Source of the DNA: Pseudomonas sp.
GTDB lineage: Bacteria > Pseudomonadota > Gammaproteobacteria > Pseudomonadales > Pseudomonadaceae
NCBI GenBank assembly: GCA_030699825.1
Contig: JAUYKV010000069.1
Span: 72,421-120,907 of the forward strand
Reading direction: 5' to 3'
Length of the DNA stretch: 48,487 nucleotides
Made by a program: the position numbers and the translations under genes. Positions within the stretch are counted from its first letter, which is position 1, and each line of letters opens with the position of its first letter. The notes under the pieces were generated by a model. That model was not told where the DNA came from. It worked only from the letters and a program-made list of their open reading frames with translations, and searched no databases. Of the stretch, positions 16,059-24,056 are shown one piece after another.

Positions 16059-18005
16059 ATGAACATAAAACAAAAACTGACCTGGGCCTTCGCAATCATC
16101 GCCTGCGTCCCCGTCATGCTGGTCGCGGGCCTGATCATCTACAACCTGCGCAGCGATGCCAGAACCGAGTTCGTCGACACCAGCGCCCGCGAGATCCGCC
16201 AGGTCGAAAATGCCATGCAACTGTTTTTCGACGCCATCAACCATAATGTCGAGTACCTGGCCAGGCATCCGCTGGTCGCGCAATCCGACGGCAGCCTGAA
16301 GCAATACATCAGCGCCGACGCCGCCAGCATTCCCACCGGCGAGCAGGACAAGCAGATCCTCCCACTGCTGGCCGGTCTGGGTGCCAGCCACCCGGCCTAT
16401 GCCTATGTGTCCCTGGGCACCAGCCAAGGTGGCTTCGTCATGTGGCCGGAAGATCCCAAGATGAGCAACTACGACCCGCGCACGCGCCCCTGGTACCAGA
16501 AAGCCCTGAACAATCCGGGCAAGACCGTGCGCACCGACGCCTATTACTGGGCGCCCGACGACGCCGTGCTGCTGGCCAGCGCGCGCAGCACGGCCAATGC
16601 CCTCGGCAGCCAAGGTGGGGTGATCAGCATCGACGTCTCGCTCAAGCAACTGACTGACATCGTCAAGCAGATCAAACTGGGCGACAGCGGCTACCTGATG
16701 CTGATGGAGGACAACGGCACCATCCTGGTCGACCCGAAAAATCCCGACAACAACTTCAAGAAGATCAGCGACCTGAACGGCGGCTACAGCACCCTGGCCG
16801 AAGCGCAAAAAGGCCTGGTCGAGGTCGAACTCAACGGCCAGCGCTATATGGCCAACGTCTGGCCCTCCGAACAACTGGGCTGGCGCTTTGTCGGGCTGAT
16901 CAGCGAGCAGGAGGCGATGGCCAGTGTCACCCGCCTGACCTGGTTCATCCTGGGCTTGGCAATCGTGCTCGCCGCCGTATTCGCCTTGGTCGGCGCCAGC
17001 TTTGCCGGACTGATCGTCAGGCCGATTCGCGCCGTGGCCTCCGGCCTGGAAAGCATCGCCCAAGGCGAAGGCGACCTGACCCAGGCGCTCAGCGTACGCG
17101 GCCAGGACGAAACCGCGCAGCTGGCCAACTGGTTCAACCAATTCCTCACCGCTATTCGCCAGCTGATCCTCAGCATCGGCCAGGCCGCCAAGCATATCCA
17201 GCAGACCTCGAGCACGTCCTCCAAGGTCTCCGGCGACATGACCGAAGCAGCCGGGCGCCAGCGCGAGTCGGTTGACATGGTCTCAACCGCCTTTCACGAA
17301 ATGGTCGCCACCGCCAACGAAGTCGCGCGCTCCTGCTCCCAGGCGGCTGAGTCGGCTGACAATGGGCAAAAACAGGCACACGATGGACAACTGCAAATTG
17401 ATACCGCAGTCAGTAATGTCGAGAAATTGAGTCGCGAGATATCTCTGTCCGCCGCGGCGATGCAGCAGCTCGAGCAGGACAATAACAATATCCAGTCGAT
17501 TCTCGGCACCATTCGCTCGATCGCCGAACAAACCAACCTGCTTGCCCTGAATGCTGCGATTGAAGCGGCACGTGCCGGCGAACAGGGTCGGGGATTCGCC
17601 GTTGTGGCTGACGAGGTTCGCGCACTGGCCAAGCGCACCGCGGATTCCACCGCTGAAATTGACGGGCTGCTGAGCAGTCTGGCCCAGCGCACCCGGGAGA
17701 TGGGCAAGCAAATGCATGCCAGCCTGGAAGTATCGCAGAGCACGGTTACCAGCATTACCGACGCCCGTTCAAGCTTCGGTTTGATCCGCGAGTCGGTCGA
17801 TGTAATACGCGATATGAATGCGCAAATCGCCACTGCCGCCGAAGAACAGCACCAGGTCGCCGAAGACATCAACCGTCACATCAGCATGATCCATGGAGAT
17901 GCGCAGCTGGTCGCAGGCCTGGCAGAGTCGGCGCGCAGTGACTCGCAGCAACTGTCCAGCCTCTCCACTCAGCTCAATGAACTGGTTAATCGATTCAAGA
18001 CTTGA
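16059..18005 (+). CDS. Methyl-accepting chemotaxis protein with dCache-type sensor
   Basis: A 648-residue transmembrane chemoreceptor. It has a first helix at about residues 8-29, a periplasmic double-Cache domain to about residue 290 (RPWY at 143-146, AYYW at 161-164, SID at 190-192), a second helix (LTWFILGLAIVLAAVFALVG), a HAMP domain starting IVRPIRAVASGLESIAQGEG, and the signalling hairpin tip with AEQTNLLALNAAIEAARAGE. It reports ligand binding to CheA/CheW. Amino-acid-sensing PctA-type domains have a YxD where this protein has YYW, so an amino-acid ligand seems less likely. It sits between the uraH relic and uraH in a purine gene island; a purine-compound ligand is inferred from this position. 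AAGG lies eight bases before the ATG. Confidence 0.93.
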   Translation: MNIKQKLTWAFAIIACVPVMLVAGLIIYNLRSDARTEFVDTSAREIRQVENAMQLFFDAINHNVEYLARHPLVAQSDGSLKQYISADAASIPTGEQDKQILPLLAGLGASHPAYAYVSLGTSQGGFVMWPEDPKMSNYDPRTRPWYQKALNNPGKTVRTDAYYWAPDDAVLLASARSTANALGSQGGVISIDVSLKQLTDIVKQIKLGDSGYLMLMEDNGTILVDPKNPDNNFKKISDLNGGYSTLAEAQKGLVEVELNGQRYMANVWPSEQLGWRFVGLISEQEAMASVTRLTWFILGLAIVLAAVFALVGASFAGLIVRPIRAVASGLESIAQGEGDLTQALSVRGQDETAQLANWFNQFLTAIRQLILSIGQAAKHIQQTSSTSSKVSGDMTEAAGRQRESVDMVSTAFHEMVATANEVARSCSQAAESADNGQKQAHDGQLQIDTAVSNVEKLSREISLSAAAMQQLEQDNNNIQSILGTIRSIAEQTNLLALNAAIEAARAGEQGRGFAVVADEVRALAKRTADSTAEIDGLLSSLAQRTREMGKQMHASLEVSQSTVTSITDARSSFGLIRESVDVIRDMNAQIATAAEEQHQVAEDINRHISMIHGDAQLVAGLAESARSDSQQLSSLSTQLNELVNRFKT

Positions 18006-18043
18006 TGGCGCCATTCACTGCACAGAAACAATGAAGGCAGGCA

Positions 18044-18247
18044 CTAGCAGGCCGTTGAAAAACGTAGGCGAGGCAGGCAAGACAAGGCAAAAACAGGCGA
18101 GGAAGCGGAGTTTACGTGTTGTAAATGAGCATTACTCGCTTCGCTCGCCCTACGGGCCGCGCTGAAGCGCGTTAGCCGCAAGCGGCTTGCAGAGCCTGGT
18201 TTTAACGCAGTATTGCCAACGCAGGTAGTTTTTCAACAGCCTGCTAG
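18044..18247. mobile_element. 204-bp MITE-like element (CTAGCAGGCYGTTGAAAAAC termini)
   Basis: The left end CTAGCAGGCCGTTGAAAAAC and the complement of the right end (CTAGCAGGCTGTTGAAAAAC) differ at one base in twenty. The interior has a second palindrome (GCGCTGAAGCGC and AGCCGCAAGCGGCTTGC). No coding sequence. It accounts for most of the 308-bp gap between the chemoreceptor and uraH, whose 3' ends converge, and its hairpin may end both transcripts. Confidence 0.7.
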
Positions 18248-18313
18248 AGTACCTGTCTTCAGGTTCCGCCCAACTGGCCTGCCGGATCACCCTGCCAAGC
18301 CCCGCCTGAGCAA

Positions 18314-18667
18314 TCAACTACCGCGATAGGTGGAGTAGCTGTACGGGGAAATCAGCAGGGGAACATGGTAGTGATCCTGGCCGGCATCGATGCCGAAGCG
18401 CAGCACCACCACATCGAGAAATGCCGGATCGGGCAACTGCACGCCGCGGGCCCGGTAATAGTCGCCCGCATGGAATTGCAACTGGTAGACACCGCTGCGG
18501 TAATCGTCGCCCTGCAGAATGGGCGCATCGCAACGACCGTCATGGTTGGTCACAACGCGGCTGAGCAACTGCAACTGCGCGCCTTCGACCCGATACAACT
18601 CGACAGTGATGGCGCTGCCGGGGCAGCCGTGCGCGGCATCCAGAACATGTGTGGTCAATCGTCCCAT
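18314..18667 (-). CDS. uraH: 5-Hydroxyisourate hydrolase (HIUase, transthyretin-like)
   Basis: A 117-residue transthyretin-related enzyme that hydrolyses 5-hydroxyisourate, the product of urate oxidation, to OHCU. The active-site residues are present: H7 in LTTHVLDAAHGCPG, R45 in NHDGRC, the histidines of DHYHVPLL (99, 101) and the terminal tetrapeptide YRGS. The ATG giving MGRLTTHVLD matches the family start; a GTG eleven codons upstream would add unrelated residues. It is divergent from puuE across a 636-bp region containing a TTGTACACAA site about 150 bp upstream. A relic of a second copy lies at 15688. Confidence 0.95.
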   Translation of the reverse strand: MGRLTTHVLDAAHGCPGSAITVELYRVEGAQLQLLSRVVTNHDGRCDAPILQGDDYRSGVYQLQFHAGDYYRARGVQLPDPAFLDVVVLRFGIDAGQDHYHVPLLISPYSYSTYRGS

Positions 18668-18817
18668 AGCGATCAGGCATCCACGCCGGCCACTAGCCAC
18701 GCAGACACCGCACCTCCTCTACTGTTAGTGAATTCGGCAGATGACTCAGGCTCCAGCGGCCTCGAGTTGAGCGGAGCATAGCATGCTGCCGAACGATTCA
18801 AGACACTTCTTAAATTT

Positions 18818-18829
18818 ATTGTACACAAT
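18818..18829. promoter_or_regulatory. ATTGTACACAAT operator-like palindrome (uraH side)
   Basis: Half-sites ATTGT / ACAAT around AC, one of the recurring TTGTNNACAA sites. It lies in an AT-rich patch unlike the surrounding GC-rich DNA, about 150 bp upstream of uraH. The rest of the uraH-puuE gap holds the repeat at 18925-19030 and the puuE promoter. Confidence 0.55.
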
Positions 18830-18924
18830 GATATTTACAATAAATCCGACCAAGACCACCATCCCGCACCCAGATGTTGTGAAAATACCGAGCGCAACGC
18901 CTCAGCCAGCGTTTTTGGCGATCC

Positions 18925-19030
18925 GTAGGGTGTCACTCGCCGCAGGCAGTGCACCATGGTTCAGCGGCGCGGCATAAAACTGGCGGGTTGTCGCTGCGCT
19001 CCGAACGGACGGCACCCCGGCCGCCCTACG
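18925..19030. repeat. GTAGGGTGTCACTCGCCGCA repeat, copy 2
   Basis: A copy of the family at 15344, with palindromic ends GTAGGG / CCCTAC. Its core GGCAGTGCACCATGGTT..GGCGCGGCATAAAACTGGCG is close to copy 1. It lies in the uraH-puuE intergenic region between the two operator-like sites. Confidence 0.7.
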
Positions 19031-19201
19031 TTCCGAACGGACTACCGATGTTTGAAGCGGTCGCAGTAGGCGAGAGTTTTTTCACACCCTCTCAACCATG
19101 ACGGCAAACCCCGTGGCTCAAGACATGCGCTTGGCGCACCGCCCGAGCACCGGCACAGATTCGATGGCGAAAATTGATTTAGCAATAAGCCTGATTTTTT
19201 A

Positions 19202-19232
19202 TTTACAAAGTACAATTCATTTTGTATACAAT
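19202..19232 (+). promoter_or_regulatory. Probable sigma-70 promoter of puuE with operator over the -10
   Basis: TTTACA (19202-19207), exactly 17 bp, then TATACA (19225-19230) makes a good vegetative promoter about 70 bp before puuE. The -10 lies inside the perfect palindrome TTGTATACAA (19222-19231). A protein bound there would block RNA polymerase, which suggests repression. No mapping data; read directly from sequence. Confidence 0.55.
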
Positions 19233-19303
19233 CACTTCATCACGGTCGCGTCCCTCGTCACGGGCTACGCAGTGACCGCAACATGCCAAGAAGGAAGACT
19301 GCA

Positions 19304-20248
19304 GTGAGCGCTGACTACCCACGCGACCTGATCGGTTACGCCAACAACCCGCCGCATCCGCACTGGCCGGGCGATGCCCGTATCGCCCTGTCGTTCGTGC
19401 TCAACTACGAGGAAGGCGGCGAGCGCAACGTGCTGCACGGCGACCCGGAGTCCGAGGCCTTTCTCTCCGAGATGGTCTCCGCCCAGCCGCTGCAAGGCGC
19501 GCGCAATATGAGCATGGAATCCCTCTACGAGTACGGCAGCCGCGCCGGGGTCTGGCGCCTGCTCAAACTGTTCGACAAGCACGCGATTCCCTTGACGGTA
19601 TTCGCCGTGGCCATGGCCGCCCAGCGCCACCCCGATGCGATCAAGGCCATGGCCGCCGCCGGCCATGAGATCTGCAGCCACGGCTACCGCTGGATCGACT
19701 ACCAGAATATGAGCGAAGCCGAAGAACGCGAGCACATGCTCGAAGCCATCCGCATCCTCACCGACATCACCGGCGAGCGCCCGCTGGGCTGGTACACCGG
19801 CCGCACCGGGCCGAACACCCGGCGCCTGGTGATGGAGGAAGGCGGCTTCCTCTACGACTCGGACACCTACGACGACGACCTGCCCTACTGGGACTCCGCC
19901 AGCACCGTGGCCAAGCCGCATCTGGTGATCCCTTACACCCTGGACACCAATGACATGCGCTTCACCCAGGTGCAGGGTTTCAACACCGGCGACGACTTCT
20001 ACCAGTACCTGAAGGACGCCTTCGATGTGCTCTACGCCGAAGGCGCGGCCGGCGCGCCAAAGATGCTGTCGATCGGCATGCACTGCCGCCTGCTCGGCCG
20101 CCCGGCGCGCATCGCCGCGCTGGCGCGTTTTATCGAGTACGTCAAAGGCCACGACAAGGTCTGGTGCGCCCGCCGCGTCGATATCGCCCGCCACTGGCAC
20201 GCCACTCATCCCTTCTCCTTGAATCAGCAGCACGAGAACAGCAAATGA
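19304..20248 (+). CDS. puuE: Allantoinase, polysaccharide-deacetylase (NodB) type
   Basis: A 314-residue metal-independent allantoinase that opens the hydantoin ring of (S)-allantoin to allantoate. Recognisable PuuE stretches are SADYPRDLIGYANNPPHPHW, LNYEEGGERNVLHGD, HEICSHGYRWIDYQNMSEAE and WYTGRTGPNTRRLVMEEGGF. It is unrelated to the amidohydrolase-type AllB. I chose the GTG at 19304 because AAGGA lies eight bases before it; the in-frame ATG seven codons upstream has none. The stop overlaps the uraD start (ATGA). First gene of the puuE-uraD-alc-allA-puuD series, behind an operator-overlapped promoter. Confidence 0.95.
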   Translation: MSADYPRDLIGYANNPPHPHWPGDARIALSFVLNYEEGGERNVLHGDPESEAFLSEMVSAQPLQGARNMSMESLYEYGSRAGVWRLLKLFDKHAIPLTVFAVAMAAQRHPDAIKAMAAAGHEICSHGYRWIDYQNMSEAEEREHMLEAIRILTDITGERPLGWYTGRTGPNTRRLVMEEGGFLYDSDTYDDDLPYWDSASTVAKPHLVIPYTLDTNDMRFTQVQGFNTGDDFYQYLKDAFDVLYAEGAAGAPKMLSIGMHCRLLGRPARIAALARFIEYVKGHDKVWCARRVDIARHWHATHPFSLNQQHENSK

Positions 20249-20760
20249 GCCGTTTTCAGACCCTGAGCCCATCGCGCCTGAGCCGTGAGGATTTCGTCAA
20301 AGTCTTCGCCGATATCTACGAGCACTCGCCTTGGGTAGCGGAGAAGGCCTTCGAGCTTGGCCTCGATCAGAGCATCGACGAGGTCGACGGCCTGCACCAG
20401 CGCATGGCCGATATTCTGCTTAGCGCCAGCCATGAGGCTCAGTTGGCACTGATCAACGCCCACCCGGATTTGGCCGGCAAAGCCGCCATTCGTGGCGAAC
20501 TGACCGCCTCCAGCACCTCGGAGCAGGCCGGCGCCGGTATCAGCGAATGCAGCGCCGAAGAGTTCGCCCGCTTTACCGAACTCAACGACGCCTACAAGGC
20601 CAAGTTCGGCTTTCCTTTTATCAAGGCGGTGAAAGGCAGCAACCGTCAGCAGATTCTCGCGGCCTTCGAAACACGCATCCATCACTCCGCCGAGCAGGAG
20701 TTCCAGACCGCCCTGGCCGAGATCAACAAGATCGCGCTGTTCCGTTTGCAAGCCCTGTAA
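20245..20760 (+). CDS. uraD: OHCU decarboxylase
   Basis: A 171-residue enzyme decarboxylating 2-oxo-4-hydroxy-4-carboxy-5-ureidoimidazoline to (S)-allantoin. The catalytic histidine is H73 in INAHPDLAGKAAIRGELTAS, followed by the family's SxxEQAGAG segment and FGFPFIKAVKG. Its ATG overlaps the puuE stop, giving coupled translation, which fits UraD acting just before PuuE. Free-standing form, not fused to uraH or puuE as in some bacteria. Confidence 0.96.
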   Translation: MSRFQTLSPSRLSREDFVKVFADIYEHSPWVAEKAFELGLDQSIDEVDGLHQRMADILLSASHEAQLALINAHPDLAGKAAIRGELTASSTSEQAGAGISECSAEEFARFTELNDAYKAKFGFPFIKAVKGSNRQQILAAFETRIHHSAEQEFQTALAEINKIALFRLQAL

Positions 20761-20787
20761 CGCCCTCACTGTTAAGGCAGACACGAT

Positions 20788-21783
20788 ATGAAAGCTTACG
20801 CCGTACCCTTCGAGAAATACCTCAATCTGGCCGACGCCCGCCTCGGCACCAAAGCCATCTCGGTTACCGACGACTGGTTCGCCGACGTCAACCGCCTGTT
20901 CCAGCCGACCCCGGCGGTATGGAAGGAAGGCGTATTCGACGACAACGGCAAGTGGATGGATGGCTGGGAGTCGCGCCGTAAGCGCTTCGAAGGTTACGAC
21001 AGCGCGGTGATCCGCCTGGGCGTGGCGGGCTCGATCAAGGGTGTGGACATCGACACCAGCTTCTTTACCGGCAACTTCCCGCCGTCGGCTTCCCTTGAAG
21101 GCTGCTTTGTCGCCGAGGGCGACCCGACTGACGCCACCGAGTGGACCGAAGTGCTCGGCGCCGTCGAGTTGCAGGGCAACAATCACCACTACCACGAGAT
21201 CAGCAACAGACAGGCCTTCACCCACCTGCGCTTCAATATCTACCCGGACGGCGGCGTCGCCCGTCTGCGCGTCTACGGCATTCCGTTCCGCGACTGGAGC
21301 ACTGTCGGCGACAACCAGCAGATCGACCTGGCCGCCGCGCTGAATGGCGGTCGCGCCCTGGCCTGCTCCGACGAACACTTCGGCCGCATGAGCAACATCC
21401 TCAACCCCGGCCGTGGCATCAACATGGGCGACGGCTGGGAAACCGCACGCCGCCGTACCCCGGGCAACGACTGGGTAATTGTCGCCCTCGGCCATCCGGG
21501 CGAGATCGAGCGCATCGTCGTCGACACCCTGCACTTCAAGGGCAACTACCCGGACAGCTGTTCGATCCAGGGCGCCTTCGTCAAAGGCGGCACCGACAGC
21601 CAGATAGAAACCCAGAGCCTGTTCTGGCGCGAACTGCTGCCGAGCCAGAAGCTGCAAATGCACGCCGAGCACGAGTTCGCCGAGCAGATCAACCCGCTCG
21701 GGCCGATCACCCATGTGCGGGTCAATGTGTTCCCGGATGGCGGTATCAGCCGGCTGCGTTTGTTCGGCAAAGTCGCCAAGTAG
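20788..21783 (+). CDS. alc: Allantoicase
   Basis: A 331-residue allantoate amidinohydrolase that splits allantoate to (S)-ureidoglycolate and urea. It is made of two jelly-roll repeats: IKGVDIDTSFFTGNFPPSAS (about residues 80-100) and IERIVVDTLHFKGNYPDSCS (about 235-255), each followed by a FTHLRFNIYPDGGVARLRVY- or THVRVNVFPDGGISRLRLF-like strand. It releases urea rather than ammonia, in contrast to allantoate amidohydrolase (AllC), so the pathway here needs a urea outlet or urease. It is 27 bp after uraD, with AAGG before the ATG. Confidence 0.96.
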   Translation: MKAYAVPFEKYLNLADARLGTKAISVTDDWFADVNRLFQPTPAVWKEGVFDDNGKWMDGWESRRKRFEGYDSAVIRLGVAGSIKGVDIDTSFFTGNFPPSASLEGCFVAEGDPTDATEWTEVLGAVELQGNNHHYHEISNRQAFTHLRFNIYPDGGVARLRVYGIPFRDWSTVGDNQQIDLAAALNGGRALACSDEHFGRMSNILNPGRGINMGDGWETARRRTPGNDWVIVALGHPGEIERIVVDTLHFKGNYPDSCSIQGAFVKGGTDSQIETQSLFWRELLPSQKLQMHAEHEFAEQINPLGPITHVRVNVFPDGGISRLRLFGKVAK

Positions 21784-21799
21784 ACGCCATTCTGCTCTT

Positions 21800-21876
21800 G
21801 TAGGAGGGGCTGGGCGGCATTCCGCTTTAGCCGCGATGCTTTTGATTTCAAGATCTCGCGGCTGAAGCCCCTCCCA
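21800..21876. repeat. REP-like palindrome inside the purine operon
   Basis: Arms GTAGGAGGGGCTGGGCGGCA / GCGGCTGAAGCCCCTCCCAC with AAAGCGG / CCGCGATGC inner pairing, same family as 1533-1602. It fills most of the 136-bp gap between alc and allA and could partly terminate or stabilise the upstream mRNA. Confidence 0.75.
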
Positions 21877-21919
21877 CACAAACTCACAAGCAACCGAACT
21901 CAAAGAACAGTAGACCACC

Positions 21920-22423
21920 ATGCGCAAACTGATCATCGAGCCGTTAAGCAAAGAAGCCTTCGCCCCCTTCGGCGACGTTATCGAAACCGAGGGCAGCGAG
22001 TTCTTTATGATCAATAACGGCTCCACTCGCCGCTATCACAAACTGGCAACGGTCGAGACCGCGCAGCCAGAGGATACGGCGATCATCAGCATCTTCAGTG
22101 CCGAAGCGCTGCAGATGCCGTTGACCGTGTGCATGCTGGAGCGCCATCCGCTGGGCAGCCAGGCGTTTATGCCACTGCTCGGCAACCCCTTTCTGATCCT
22201 GGTCGCGCCACTTGGCGATGCACCTGAATCGGAGTTGGTCCGCGCCTTCCGCAGCAACGGCAGGCAGGGCATTAATTACCATCGCGGCGTCTGGCACCAC
22301 CCGGTGCTGACGATCGAAAAGCGGGATGACTTCCTGGTGGTTGATCGCAGTGGTTCCGGCAACAACTGCGATGAGCATTTCTTTAGCGAGGCAGAGCAAC
22401 TGCTCATCGACCCCCACCAATAA
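21920..22423 (+). CDS. allA: Ureidoglycolate lyase
   Basis: A 167-residue cupin-like enzyme that cleaves (S)-ureidoglycolate to glyoxylate and urea. Family stretches are IIEPLSKEAFAPFGDVIE at the start, LGNPFLILVAP in the middle and YHRGVWHHPVLTIEKRDDF, which carries the conserved GVWHHP loop. Length is as usual. It yields the second urea and the glyoxylate used by gcl. 47 bp before puuD. Confidence 0.96.
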   Translation: MRKLIIEPLSKEAFAPFGDVIETEGSEFFMINNGSTRRYHKLATVETAQPEDTAIISIFSAEALQMPLTVCMLERHPLGSQAFMPLLGNPFLILVAPLGDAPESELVRAFRSNGRQGINYHRGVWHHPVLTIEKRDDFLVVDRSGSGNNCDEHFFSEAEQLLIDPHQ

Positions 22424-22470
22424 GAGAAGCCTGACGCCGGCCTGCCGGCATCGGGAAAGAGGTACTGATT

Positions 22471-23727
22471 GTGGAAGCACATTTGACTGAGTGGCTGAAC
22501 CTGGGCATCCGCTGGATCCATATGATCACCGGCATCGCCTGGATCGGCGCATCCTTCTATTTCGTCTGGCTGGAAAACAACCTCAACCGCAGCAACCCGC
22601 GCGACGGCCTGGCAGGCGATTTGTGGGCGATCCACGGTGGCGGCATCTACCACCTGGAGAAGTACAAACTGGCCCCGCCGCAGATGCCGGACAACCTGCA
22701 CTGGTTCAAATGGGAGGCCTATTTCACCTGGTTGTCGGGCATCGCCCTGATGCTGGTGGTCTACTACCTCAACCCGAGCCTGTATCTGGTCAAACCTGGC
22801 GTCGACCTGGACCCAGCACTGGCCATTGCCATCGGCTTCGGCTCGATGATTGCGGGCTATGTGGCCTACCACTTCCTTTGTGATTCGGTTCTGGGCAAAC
22901 GCCCGGCCCTGCTCGGTGCGGTGCTGTTCGTGCTGTTGATCGCCGCAGCCTTCGGTTTCAACCTGATCTTCAGCGGCCGCGCCGCCTATATCCATGTCGG
23001 CGCGATTATCGGCACCATCATGGCCGGCAACGTGTTCTTCACCATCATGCCGGCCCAGCGCGCGCTGGTTAAGGCCATTGAGGATGGCACCACACCCGAC
23101 CCGACCCTGCCGGCCAAGGGCCTGTTGCGCTCGCGGCACAACAACTACTTCACCCTGCCGGTGCTGTTCATCATGATCAGCAACCACTTCCCGAGCACCT
23201 ACGGCAGCCAATACAACTGGCTGATCCTGGCCGGTATCGCGGTGCTGGCGGTGTTGGTGCGACACTACTTCAACACCCGCCACGACAGCAGCAAATACGT
23301 CTGGACCCTGCCGGTCGCGGCCCTGGGCATGATCTGCCTGGCCTATGTCACCGCCCCCGTGCGCTCGACGCCCGAAGCCGCGCCGGTTGCCGTCAGCGAA
23401 AGCCAACCCGCTGTCACCGTCGCCAAAATGGAAGAAATATCTGAAGCGGCCCCAGGCGCAGCAGGCGCGAAATTTACCGAGGTCAACAAGGTGATCCAGC
23501 AACGCTGCAGCGTGTGTCACTCGGCCCAGCCGAGCAGCCCGATGTTCAGCGCCGCGCCGCTCGGCTTCATGCTCGACACCCCGCAGCAGATCAAGGGACA
23601 GGCAGCGAAGATCCATGCCCAGACCGTCGCCTCGCAGATCATGCCGCTGGGCAACATCACCCAGATGACCCAGGAGGAACGCGACCTGATCGGCACCTGG
23701 ATCGCCCAGGGCGCGCCGCTCGACTAG
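22471..23727 (+). CDS. puuD: Membrane urate oxidase with C-terminal cytochrome c domain
   Basis: A 418-residue protein with about eight to nine hydrophobic helices and a C-terminal class-I-like cytochrome c. The start EAHLTEWLNLGIRWIHMITG and the segment HGGGIYHLEKYKL are characteristic of PuuD. The haem-binding CSVCH is at residues 346-350 and a likely distal methionine is in QIMPLGNITQM. It oxidises urate to 5-hydroxyisourate and passes electrons to the respiratory chain, so no hydrogen peroxide is expected, unlike soluble uricase or HpxO. The start is GTG, with AGAGG upstream. It is last in the series although it acts first. The 329-bp gap after it contains a half repeat at 23843 and no gene. 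Confidence 0.95.
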   Translation: MEAHLTEWLNLGIRWIHMITGIAWIGASFYFVWLENNLNRSNPRDGLAGDLWAIHGGGIYHLEKYKLAPPQMPDNLHWFKWEAYFTWLSGIALMLVVYYLNPSLYLVKPGVDLDPALAIAIGFGSMIAGYVAYHFLCDSVLGKRPALLGAVLFVLLIAAAFGFNLIFSGRAAYIHVGAIIGTIMAGNVFFTIMPAQRALVKAIEDGTTPDPTLPAKGLLRSRHNNYFTLPVLFIMISNHFPSTYGSQYNWLILAGIAVLAVLVRHYFNTRHDSSKYVWTLPVAALGMICLAYVTAPVRSTPEAAPVAVSESQPAVTVAKMEEISEAAPGAAGAKFTEVNKVIQQRCSVCHSAQPSSPMFSAAPLGFMLDTPQQIKGQAAKIHAQTVASQIMPLGNITQMTQEERDLIGTWIAQGAPLD

Positions 23728-23842
23728 ACCCTGCACCGCCGGCCATCGCAAGCAATGCCGTTCACTTGAGCAGAGTGAGCGGCATTGTTTCGTCTGGCCC
23801 CACCCCACGCATGCAGCCAGCAACCGCGGCAGCGTCTTGCTT

Positions 23843-23880
23843 GTAGCCCGAATAAGCCCCGGCGCAATCCGGGATCGCAG
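23843..23880. repeat. Half copy of the GTAGCCCGGATAAGC repeat
   Basis: GTAGCCCGAATAAGCCCCGG then CGCAATCCGGGATCG matches the left arm of the elements at 1638 and 43137, but the right arm is missing. The remainder of 23728-24056 shows nothing else apart from AAGGA before the next gene. Confidence 0.65.
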
Positions 23881-24056
23881 CTGCACGGCGAGCATCCTGG
23901 CTTGGCGCCGCGCAGCTTGCCGGCATTGCGCACTACATCAGTGCCGCCTGCGAACGGCATGCTGTCATGGCGTGAACGCGTCGCTGCTAGACAACCTGTG
24001 CCTTCGGCCCGTTACAATGCGCAGCTTTTTTTGCCTCCGGCCGATAAGGACAGCCC

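Noticed and set aside
18668..18700. Upstream GTG start for uraH adding MASGRRGCLIA
   Set aside because: The added residues are not typical of the family, whose members start at the position of MGRLTTHVLD.
20224..23895. Long antisense frames opposite uraD-alc-allA and puuD
   Set aside because: They mirror well-supported genes, with no motifs, ribosome-binding sites or plausible composition.
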